In this document: positions 55,253 through 64,000 of the stretch, piece by piece
How the letters are laid out: each line of letters starts with the position of its first letter
How positions within the stretch are numbered: the stretch's first letter is position 1
Notes under the pieces: generated by a model
What the model was told of the DNA's origin: nothing
The model's database searches: none
The model's input: the letters and a program-made list of their open reading frames with translations, nothing else
DNA from: Cryphonectria parasitica EP155
Taxonomy: Eukaryota; Ascomycota; Sordariomycetes; Diaporthales; Cryphonectriaceae
Reading direction: 5' to 3'
NCBI RefSeq assembly: GCF_011745365.1
Contig: NW_024468911.1
Location: forward strand, 1,606,759-1,670,758
DNA: 64,000 nt
Made by a program: the position numbers and the translations under genes

Positions 55253-55917
55253 ACTGCAGACGTCGGGAATTAATTGATCTGCATGACCCAGACATTGTGG
55301 CTGGGTACTGGCGTACTTTTTGGCATCCTATTGCACCAGGGAGAATGGAAATTGGCAGGCGGCAACCGGTAAGGAGGGAGCTCTGTGACCGTGTGCCTTG
55401 AAACCTTGCATGCTGCGGGCGACTCGGATTGGCTTGTGTGAACGGGTCCTGTTCGTTTTAATTGAGACGGTCTAGAAAGTGTATAGCAATGGATTCAGCT
55501 TTTAGGAGAGCAAGGGGCTCGTGCCAATGTCATACCACACAGGTGACAACTCGAGGAAGATGGCTTGGACGAGTGAGAAAGCTCTCAGTTCTGTGGATGG
55601 ATGACGTGATGGCGTTGAAAGATGTATTTCTTGAAACTTGAGGAAAGACGTATGTGCTATCCAGCTCACGTCATATATCGGTGCTCTGAGGGCGAGAAGA
55701 AGGTTTTGTAAAAGACAATGACTGAGCTCGTGCAGCGGTCAAGCTTGGGAGTGAGTCAGACCGGCGACGTTGATAGGGTTAGGGGCTTAGGTGGCGGCTT
55801 GCAGCTTGCAGTGGACGTCATACGCTGAGTGCCCGTACTAAGCTATAGCTAATTGCCTATAGCACGCCGGACATCGTCTGCGCCAACTCAACTGCGACCT
55901 CAACACCCTCAAGCAAA
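55253..55917. promoter_or_regulatory. Intergenic; TRIP4-like gene promoter
   Basis: A 665-bp spacer between two plus-strand genes. No further gene is seen. Confidence 0.5.
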
Positions 55918-57636
55918 ATGTCGATGAACCAGCTGTCAATGCTGCTGGGCCTTCCAGACTCAGAACTAAAGCAGATCATAGACTATGCAAACACGCTCTC
56001 CAAGGCAGAGGCGGCAGATCACTTCAAGAATTTCCTGGGCGACTCACCACAGGCCATCGAGTTTATCTCTGCCTTCAACTCTCGACGACAAGATCCTAAA
56101 CCTCCAGCGCCTCCACCAGCAACAGCAGCAGCCGCCGCCGCTGCAGCGACAAGCTCACAGCCTTCCTCAGACGTGGATGCAGTGCCCAAACGGACAAAAG
56201 GACCCAAGAAGAGGAAACCTCAGATTCACACGCCCGCGCCGCGCCAGGTCGTCCAGACGGGAGTAGGGCCTGGCACCGTTTACAAGAAGGCCCTCGAGGA
56301 TGATTACATGCCCGCCCGCTCTGGCGCGTCGACGCCCTCCTTGAGCAATAGCAACGCAGCCTCCTCCAAGGCGCCGACACCAACCCCGAAATCCTCCACC
56401 CCTCCACCCCAGAAGAAACAAGGCAAGCCGCCGCCCTCCGCCGCGGGCTCCCTCGTCTCCGACCTCCTCGCGCCCAACAAGCACAAGCCCAAGTCCAACC
56501 CTCCCTCCCGCACCTCGACCCCCGGGCCCTCCTCCTCCGGCGGCAACAACAACAAGAACAATGCCCCTCCTGCAGCAAAGGTGTCCATAACAGGGGGCCT
56601 GCCCATGCACGGCGCCTCGGGCGCAATCGCCGACCTCGACTCGGCCATCCGTGCGCTGGAGATCACGACAAACCCCTCGCTGTCCAGCAACAAGGCCAAC
56701 GACGTCGCAGCCAGGAGGTGCAACTGTGTAGCGACACGCCACCCGCTCCAGACGGCGGCGCCAAACTGCCTGAACTGCGGCAAGGTTATATGCCTGAAGG
56801 AAGGGCTAGGCCCCTGTACCTCGTGCGGCCACCCGCTGCTCAACCCAGACGAGGTCCAGGCCATGATCCGTGAGCTGAAGGTCGAGCGCGGGCGGGAGAA
56901 GCAGGCGGCCGACCGCGAGGCACACAGGCGGCCAGACGTGGCGGCGGCGCCGCGGCCCTTCACCAAGGCGCGGACAGGATACGAGGCCGACGAGGCGGTC
57001 AGCTCGGCGGAGGCCAAGGCCAGGGAGCACCGGGACAGACTGCTGGGTTTTCAGGCGCAGAACGCGCGGCGGACGACGGTCCGGGACGAGGCTGCGGACT
57101 TTGACGTGTCGGGCGCCATGATGGGCGGCACAGGAGGAGGCGGCAGCATCTGGGCCAGCCCGGAGGAGAGGGCGAAAGAGCTCAAGAGACAGCAAAAGAT
57201 CCTGCGGGAGATGGAGTGGAACGCGAGGCCGGACTACGAGAAGAGGCAGCAGGTGGTGAGCATCGACCTAGTCGGCGGGAAGGTCGTCAAGAAGATGATG
57301 GCCATCGAGCGGCCGCCCACGCCTGAAGAGGACGAGGACCACGGCCTCGACGTGGGTCCTGGGGTCCTCCGGGAGACGAGTGCCAATGGTAGAGGGAGTA
57401 GCGTGGGGGGAGGGGCATTTAGCAGGAACCCGTTGCTAGGTGGAATGATCAAGCCTGTCTATGACATGAAAGGCAAGGGTACGGCATTGGAGGGCCGGAA
57501 GGACAGGGCGACGAGGTGGCGGAGGGTCCAGGATGATTTGAACGACAATGAGGCTGTCATATTAGATGGTGGTATTTATGGTGGTAAAGATGTGGCCAAC
57601 ACGAGTAGCTCTGGCGATGAGCCAGCCCGTGGATAG
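55918..57636 (+). CDS. TRIP4/ASC-1-like zinc-finger protein (572 aa)
   Basis: An intronless frame of 572 residues. A helical N-terminus (MNQLSMLLGLPDSELKQIID; KNFLGDSPQAIEFISAFNSR) precedes long Pro/Ser/Lys linkers. A zf-C2HC5 domain lies at about residues 266-312, with cysteines in CNCVATRHP, NCLNCGKVICLKEGLGPC and TSCGHPLLNP. It is followed by coiled-coil-like REHRDRLLGFQAQNARRT and YEKRQQVVSIDLVGGKVVKK. These define the activating signal cointegrator 1 (TRIP4) family, a component of the ASC-1 complex linked to ribosome quality control and alkylation repair in other eukaryotes. No ASCH domain is visible. Function in this fungus is inferred from the family. Confidence 0.88.
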   Translation: MSMNQLSMLLGLPDSELKQIIDYANTLSKAEAADHFKNFLGDSPQAIEFISAFNSRRQDPKPPAPPPATAAAAAAAATSSQPSSDVDAVPKRTKGPKKRKPQIHTPAPRQVVQTGVGPGTVYKKALEDDYMPARSGASTPSLSNSNAASSKAPTPTPKSSTPPPQKKQGKPPPSAAGSLVSDLLAPNKHKPKSNPPSRTSTPGPSSSGGNNNKNNAPPAAKVSITGGLPMHGASGAIADLDSAIRALEITTNPSLSSNKANDVAARRCNCVATRHPLQTAAPNCLNCGKVICLKEGLGPCTSCGHPLLNPDEVQAMIRELKVERGREKQAADREAHRRPDVAAAPRPFTKARTGYEADEAVSSAEAKAREHRDRLLGFQAQNARRTTVRDEAADFDVSGAMMGGTGGGGSIWASPEERAKELKRQQKILREMEWNARPDYEKRQQVVSIDLVGGKVVKKMMAIERPPTPEEDEDHGLDVGPGVLRETSANGRGSSVGGGAFSRNPLLGGMIKPVYDMKGKGTALEGRKDRATRWRRVQDDLNDNEAVILDGGIYGGKDVANTSSSGDEPARG

Positions 57637-58025
57637 ATAGGAAAACTCTAGAAATTTAGAACTCATTTGTCATATTCACCTAAAGGCGAATAGCATTCTT
57701 GAGGAGGAGTAGAATCTGGAAACACATTTGTAGGTATCTATGCTTTTTTCTAAGTGAATTTCGGACGAAGCCCGAGTTTCTTCTAATCAAGCAATTTGAC
57801 CAACCAGCACCAACCGAACCCCTTCCCATTATTTACCAGCCAGACTCCATATGTGTATGAAAAGAAAAACGAAGAGTGAAGAAAACTACTTCCTCATCCC
57901 GGTGACGAGACTGCAGAGGGCATACCCACTCAGCCTCCCCTTGCCATCATAAACGGCCTCGATCAAGTCTTCCTTCTTCAACGAGGTTGATGATGATGCG
58001 ACACTGGCCCGAGCAGCTGTGTCTC
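57637..58025. other. Convergent 3' region, no gene seen
   Basis: Spacer of about 390 bp between the TRIP4-like stop and the PDC stop; no gene is supported. Confidence 0.5.
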
Positions 58026-59811
58026 CTAGTACTCGTCCACTGGCGCATTTCTGGGCGGTCTCGCGTTAGCCGCGGCGACATAGTGCTTTTTTGTCAAGGT
58101 CAGTTATGTTCTTTTTTTTTTTTTTTCTTTTGGGGAAGAAAGAAACCAGTGTACTTACACCCCATGTTATGAGCTCTTTGCTGCAATCATCCTGGTGGAT
58201 GGAACACTCAATCAGGCAAGGACCCTCCTTGTACTCGTTGGCTTTGCCGATAGCCTCCTTGAGCTCGCCTGCGGTGTTGGCAGTGAAGCTGATGCCCTTG
58301 CCGTCGGCGGCGTTGAAGGCCTTCATGAGCAGGGCATAGTCCCAGTTCTTGATCTTGTTGTAGGAACCATCGTGGATCTCGACCTCGATGGTGTAGCCGC
58401 GGTTGTTGATGAGCAGGATGGTGATGGGCAGGTTGAAGCGGACCATCTGCGAGACCTCCTGGGCGGTGACCTGGAAGGACCCGTCGCCGCAGACACAGAT
58501 AGTGCGGCGCTCGGGATAGCGCATGGCATAGCCAAACGAGGCCGGCACGGACCAGCCGATGTGGCCCCACTGCATCTCGATCTCGTAGCCGGCACCCTTG
58601 GGCAGGGACAGCTGCGTGCCGTTGAACCACGAGTCACCCGTCTCGATGAAGAGCGTCGTGTTGGGGGTGACAAGGGCCTGCAGCTGGCGCTGAATCTCCT
58701 TGCGGGTGAGCTCGTCCTCCTCGTCGGCCGTGTGCACGACGTAAGGGTCGGGGCGGAGGCGGTTGTACTCAACCATGGTGGCGTCGTTGAACTGGCACTC
58801 GGTGGACAGGTGGTCGAGGAACTCACTGAGGCGGACACGAGAGAAGTGTGCGCCAGGGTAGGTGACATGGTCCATGTCGCACTTCATGAGGGGGATGCTG
58901 GGCATGGCGGTCCAGCCGACGGTCGAGTAGTCGTTGAAGACACAGCCGGCGCAGATGATAGCATCGCTCCAGTTGAGGATGGCGTCGGCGGCCAGCGTCG
59001 ACGTCTGGCCCCAAAAGACACCCACAAACTGCGGGTGGTCCTCGGGGAACATGCCCTTGGCCGCTGGTTGCACGGCGACGGCACAGCCCATGGCCTCTGC
59101 CAGCTTGATCAGGGCCTTGTCGGCACCACAGCGGGACAGCTTGGGTCCCACAAGGATCATGGGCTTGATCTTGCCACTCAGGTACTCGGCGGCACAGTCG
59201 GCAGCAGCCTTGAGGGCGCCCTGGTCCGAGTGCACAGGTTCCGTCACAGCCGAAATGGGGCCTGGGCGGGCACAGGCCGCGCCCGACAGGTTGGTGGGGA
59301 TCTCGATGTAGCAGGGCTTGCGGGCGAGGATGGCGGCGCGAATGGCTCTGTCGATCAGCCTGGGAGCCTCCTCGGCACGGTTGACGGCCACAGCACAGCA
59401 GGTGACCTTCTTGGCCATCTCGTACTGATATGTGTAGTCCAGCTTGCCCAGCGTGTGGTGCAGTATGTGGAATTGGCCGGCGTCGTTGGTGTTGGGCGAG
59501 CCAGAGATGAGGATGAGGGGCAGGTTCTCGGCATAGGCAGAGCCGGTGCCGTTCATGGCCGAGATGGCACCCACGCTGTACGTGACGACGCAGGCAGAGA
59601 CGCCATTGGCACGGGCATAACCCTCAGCCGCCAAACTGCAGTTGAGCTCGTTGGCACAGCCGACCTCCTTGAGGTCAGGGTGGGCCTGCAGCTTGTCGAG
59701 GAGGATGAGGTTGTAGTCACCAGGGACGACAAAGTGGTGACGACAGCCAATCTGGGCCAACCGCTCGGCAAGGTAATCACCGACGGTGAACTTTCCCGGT
59801 GTACTTGTCAT
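58026..59811 (-). CDS. pdc: Pyruvate decarboxylase, 2 exons
   Basis: Exon 1 is 59811-58159 and exon 2 is the 20-codon 58085-58026, giving 570 residues. The intron has donor GTAAGT, branch AACTGACC and an AAG acceptor that restores ITWGHYVAAANARPP; the last residues are APVDEY. ThDP-enzyme landmarks: catalytic Glu55 in ANELN, the HH pair at about 118-119 in FHILHHTLG, and the cofactor motif CGDGSFQVTAQEVSQMVRFN ... NNRGYTIEVE. It decarboxylates pyruvate to acetaldehyde and CO2 with ThDP and Mg2+ in the cytosol, feeding alcohol dehydrogenase. Codon use is strongly biased to C/G-ending codons, as in highly expressed genes, and the upstream region is pyrimidine-rich on the sense strand. Confidence 0.95.
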
Positions 59812-62800
59812 GATGTTCTGATGTTGTGATTGTGGGGGCAGGGGAAAAGATTATCAGGAGCTTCTTGGCTGTTGTTGTTTTGAAAAGGGAGGAGGAGGAG
59901 GAAGAGAAGGAGGAGGATGTGAGGGATAGAGAGGTGAGGACGAATGTTTAAAGTATTGATTTGTTGATTGGATCTGATGATGATGACAGGAATCTTCCTA
60001 TGCAGGTCAGAGGTCGGCTCATGGCAGTCTTATATTATATGTTGATTGTCTTGCTCCAGTCCTTGTCAGGAACAACGACAACACAACACTGCATACAGAT
60101 TTAGCCCCACCTACCTGTGCGTACTCGACTCGACGTATGTTTCGCCCGCCCTAGACTATCGTCAGAGTCCGATAATGAATCCTTGACGAGGGATCCATTG
60201 GCAGGAAGGCCCCTGGGAAAATCTTTACCGTATGGACTGATGGGAAAGTGGGAAGCAACATGTCACGAAAATAAAACCCCCAGAAAAAAAAAAAGAAGAA
60301 AAAAAGGAGCCTGGCCGCAAGTTGCGCTTGCGATTTTCGGGGACGTAGCAATCATCAGCCGGCGGGAATTCGTCCAAAAATTGGGGGTCTGCCGCTTCCG
60401 GCGGGACGAGTCAAACTCTTGTCACTCCTTTTTTTCCTTTGCTTGTTTCTTCTTTTCATCCCTCTTTTTTTCTTTTCCTCCTCTCTTCCTTTTCTTGTTA
60501 TTCCCGTGACCCACTTAATACGGTCCTTCCCGTCAAGAGGTGGTGTGAAGAGAATAAGTCGGAAACAACGATACGAGACTCAGCTTGTGGCCTGCTCTCT
60601 CCCCTTTCGTCATCGTCCAAGAATATCGAAAGAGAAGGAACGGACAGAACTCAAGACCCTGACAGTTCGGCCCCAACAGAAAACGGCCTAGACTCTGTGC
60701 CCACACCTTGTCCACACACTGCCCCCCTGTCAATCTTTATTTGCTTGACCAAAGAGTGCTGTTCTGCAGGTCTCGGATCCCTACCGAAGATCAGTCGGGT
60801 GGCTCCATGTATTCAAAAGTGACGGGAATCACGCCACGATTTTTTCTCGTGGTGGATCCCGCCCTCTGGTCTGGCTGTCGCCGACTCCCTGGAAACGAGC
60901 GACGCTCAGGGAAATAATCATGAGATTCCACATGCCAGCACCTTATCTCTCCGAGGCCCCTGCACGTCAGAGATGTCAGGCCAGACTTACTTGGTGGTAC
61001 GACTTTCCATTTTCGGCCTCTCTCTCGCAGCTTTTTTTCTCTCTCTTGTGTCTTCCCTCTCTTATGTCACTTCGTCAGCCTTGGGAGAGGAACTGTTTTG
61101 TTTTGACCACGCTATGCCAATCTTTATCTGGCGCCACCTGGGTGGGCTGCCGCGTGGGGGCAGTTCCAGCAGAGCCTCATCTTCGTCTCTCCTATCCATC
61201 AGTTGCCACTACCAATACAACATGCGGCACTTCCCTTCCCAGACCCGGTTCCCAGTAAAGTTCTGGAGAATGAAAAAGAAAAGGCCCTATTAAGTAGCAC
61301 CATGTATTATGGTGCTATGATACAAGCTCCTCTCTTTCTCTTGTTCACAAAAGAGGGTCCCCCACTTTCGGCATCGCGGCCCCGATCAAATTTGTTTCGC
61401 GATCTTGCGAATATTTCAGCTCGAGGCCTCTCAGCTCTCCCTGCCTTACCGCAACAGTAGATCCCCTTTCCCCTGACGGCCAACGACCGCCAGTCGTCCG
61501 TCATCCAAACTCCGGCCTTACCTACGTAGATTCGATCGGACTACGATCGGGCCGTCGCTGCTAAACCACTCACTTAGTAGCCAACCTGACTCTCTTGACG
61601 ACCACGTGATTTCGACCCAGCTTCGTCCCGAATATCCTGTCACGCTTTTGTCTTGGAAATTCTCGGATCGACCTCCGGCATCGCAGACGCGCAGTCTCTC
61701 TCTCGGCCTTGCCCAGCTGGGTGGAACTCGCTGATCGACGTACTGAAGGTACTACAGGGCAGTACCACGAGTACCGCAGTACCATAATAGGTCGGAGACC
61801 TGCCTGGGGCCCAGCTTGGTTTGAGCACATCTTCAGAAGTTTGAGCTTCATGATGAGCAGAGTGTCTGAGAGGGAGCGAGCGGTCTTTTCTCGGATGGGT
61901 CTGGATGGAAAGTGTTTCTGCGCGCCGAGCCTGGATATCCATATGACTTCCTCGAGGGAGCCTTTCACCCTCACGCCTAGGTGGATCTCATAAGATCTAC
62001 ATTGTGGGAACAACCGACATGTCTTACTGCACATGCAGCTGGAGGGATTACATTCCTTAAAACCGCAAGGTAGGATGTGACACAGCAAGGGCAGCCCGAG
62101 ATCTTCTCTCACGAACAGCACGCCTAAAGTCGCACAAATCCTGCTCTTGACAGACCACCAATGATAGTCACACTCGATACGTTCCTCGAGCACATTCTTG
62201 CTACTCACTGTTAGCCATGGGGCGAAGTCCTCAAAGGTCTAGGTCTAGGGAGCCACAATAATAATAACCCCTGCTCCTCTAAACACACGGTTCCCGCTGG
62301 AGAGGTTGACAGTCTACTGATCCCATTGGGACGTTAGATCCCACACCCTGTCCAGACGACGCTTGCAGGCTTCTCCATCAGCTTCCTGCAGATGACCGAT
62401 CAGCATCTGCCGAGATATTACAGAAAGAGCCACCCTGTACGCACCAGGTGGTACATGATGTTTCACCTCATTTATCTAGCGTCTCTTGTCCCTTGTACGC
62501 TCTTAGATGGCATCACACTTGTCAGCACGATGGAGACAAGGTAACGAAACACACCTCATAGAACTGGCCACAGCTTTGAAGGCTCGAAAAACAGTCTGCA
62601 CCACGGAAGCGAGCTGTATCTCACTGTCCTGTCTCTCATAGCACGCCAACCTGAACGCCATGAGAATAGATGCTCTGGGTCATAAGGCGAGTCTCATCGG
62701 CAGATATGTCTGAACGGTTCAGGGTGCCCTGACGGAAAGCACATTTTCGCAGACGCTAGCCTTTTCGTACAAAAAAGGCCAGAGGTCATATGGGATCCGC

Positions 62801-63827
62801 CGTCAATGTTGCTTCTATGTGTGTCCCTTGTGTCGTCATTAAAAGTTTCCAGGGCCCAGTATTCTTTGCACATTGACTATTCTTGGGCCAATGGAAATTT
62901 CGGTACTCGCTACATTGGAACCCTAAGCTCTAAGTCATAGAACACTCCCAATCACGCATCGCTTGATGTTCACACGGCAACATCGAAAGGTCAGGGTGCA
63001 CGTGAGGAGAGAGTACGTATGGAAATGCTGTAGAAACACTAACGCGATGCTATTGGACAGTGGTGCAGTATCCTCTCAAACTTCTACAAACCTGGGATTT
63101 GCTTACCCCATGTCATTAAGCCTTCAGCCTCATTTCAAGTCCTGACTAGTCGTGACTCGCCCCGATAGTATTCCCCTCGGGGCACAGTCCCTCGAGCTAG
63201 TATTCTTTCGGTCATTAAGCCCCTTACATATCTACTTGAGTGGTCAGAGAGACAGCAATTCAGATGATACGGAGGCTCAACATCCACCTAACTCAGCGTG
63301 ACCCGCAGTGCCATCCTCCCCTCTCCACCTATAGTAATCACTTTTTTTCTGGCAACTTTCGGCCTTCGGCTCACACTGAAATCATTCTTAGTATCATCAC
63401 CATAAGGTACCGAAATTCAGGCAACACATGTATTTAGCAATCCTCACCTTGGCCTTCCTATTTCTACATTGGTCACTTTATTAGAGCGAGCACCCACCTC
63501 TTTGGCCCCGTCCTGCGGGTCTTGATTCAGATTTTGAAAGCCGTGACCATGCGCATGCATGCTATCCCAGTGTGATGAGGACATATTCAGAAAATCCGCA
63601 GTGCAGAAATATAGGAGACGCATGAATATATGAAGGGAATCCATTTGGTGACCAAAGACTGATTCAAAATTCCTTTCCCTGAAGTTTCCCATGAACGCGG
63701 TTCCTTGAATCTTGTTGGGTCCCGGTCTGCTTAATTATTCATACTCCTTTGCAACTTACCATTACTTTTGCTACCACCCGATGAATTACCTTGTTAATGC
63801 AAAGCTGAACCTTGGAAGATTGGAAGG
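59812..63827. other. 4-kb gene-poor region upstream of PDC
   Basis: I support no gene here. The longest frame (minus, 61570-62208, 212 codons) has an unstructured, Arg/Cys-mixed composition with no recognisable motif. The span also holds an A-rich tract (60283-60306), T/C-rich patches near 60420-60510 and a GGTACT/AGTACC inverted repeat at 61748-61766. It may contain PDC regulatory sequence and lineage-specific noncoding DNA. Confidence 0.45.
59887..59942 (-). promoter_or_regulatory. Pyrimidine-rich promoter tract of PDC
   Basis: On the PDC sense strand this span is almost wholly C and T (GGAGGAGGA-type on the plus strand), about 75-130 bp before the start codon. Such CT blocks sit at the transcription start of strongly expressed fungal genes. 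Confidence 0.5.
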
Positions 63828-64000
63828 ATGTCTCTATACTCCTGGACTTCTGGTATTTCTTCTAGTCTAGCGACCCCCGCCTCTCTTGCTGCGCTATCAA
63901 ACACTGACCAAGCCTTTCACGACGGAACACCTTCCATTGCCATCATCTTCGGCACCATGGTGTGTCTGAGCGGCTTTGGAAGCCTTATTCTTGGGTATCG
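63828..64000 (+). CDS. Possible 5' end of an unrecognised gene, running off the window
   Basis: An ATG frame opens at 63828 and stays open for 57 codons to the edge: MSLYSWTSGISSSLATPASL, then a polar stretch and a hydrophobic segment IAIIFGTMVCLSGFGSLILGY that could be a membrane span. An open stretch of this length can arise by chance, and no family is recognised, so it is reported only as a candidate partial gene. Confidence 0.35.
   Translation, partial: MSLYSWTSGISSSLATPASLAALSNTDQAFHDGTPSIAIIFGTMVCLSGFGSLILGY

Noticed and set aside
58195..59829. A 544-codon plus-strand frame as a gene
   Set aside because: It lies wholly opposite the clear pyruvate decarboxylase, has a Gly/Val/Asp-rich composition produced by the reverse complement of biased codons, and shows no domain.
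61570..62208. A 212-codon minus-strand frame in the right gene-poor region
   Set aside because: No motif, no promoter-like context and no intron signals extending it; composition is not typical of coding sequence in this window. Kept only as a remark.

Overview
The window is a stretch of nuclear genome from a filamentous ascomycete (Pezizomycotina). Evidence: genes are broken by short introns (about 47-110 bp) with GTATGT/GTAAGT/GTGAGT donors and CTGAC/CTAAC-like branch points. Families include a Zn2Cys6 regulator with a fungal-specific transcription-factor domain, a DUF6594 protein, a Sur7/PalI-type protein and a GPI-anchored cupredoxin. A tRNA-Ser gene has an intron after the anticodon. A Sordariomycete is plausible, but I cannot fix the class from sequence alone. 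I see no operons, CRISPR arrays, intact transposons or viral genes.

Layout. 1-8.2 kb: a left-truncated MDR-type oxidoreductase (minus), a 14-TM MFS drug-efflux transporter, a Zn2Cys6 transcription factor and an unrecognised 210-aa protein. Together they look like the edge of an accessory metabolite or detoxification cluster continuing off the left end. 9-17.2 kb: a Sur7-like membrane protein, the AP-3 adaptor beta subunit, an unrecognised 274-aa protein and the kinetochore protein Nuf2. 17.2-22.6 kb: 5.5 kb with no convincing gene, rich in poly-C/poly-G and CT tracts, ending in a uORF-bearing leader ahead of a large disordered basic protein (22642-25050). 26.7-43 kb: a thioredoxin with an N-terminal presequence, a seven-exon FAD monooxygenase divergent from a D-amino-acid oxidase, ALG3 mannosyltransferase convergent with an EIF1AD-like protein, a BSC6-like MFS carrier, a PQ-loop membrane protein, a helical orphan and a DUF6594 protein. 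43.5-49.4 kb: a Tos4/Plm2-like FHA protein, an AIFM2/FSP1-like oxidoreductase and tRNA-Ser(GCU). 49.7-50.6 kb: possible gene debris. 51.3-59.8 kb: a MYND-SET protein, a GPI-anchored cupredoxin, a TRIP4/ASC-1-like zinc-finger protein and pyruvate decarboxylase. 59.8-63.8 kb: gene-poor; a possible partial gene runs off the right edge.

Most genes are independent housekeeping loci: vesicle sorting, kinetochore, N-glycosylation, redox, fermentation and DNA-replication control. Candidate functional groupings are the left-edge transporter/regulator/oxidoreductase set and the divergent pair of flavoenzymes. I assembled exon borders by hand from splice signals, reading frame and family conservation. 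Borders that remain uncertain are stated in the entries.
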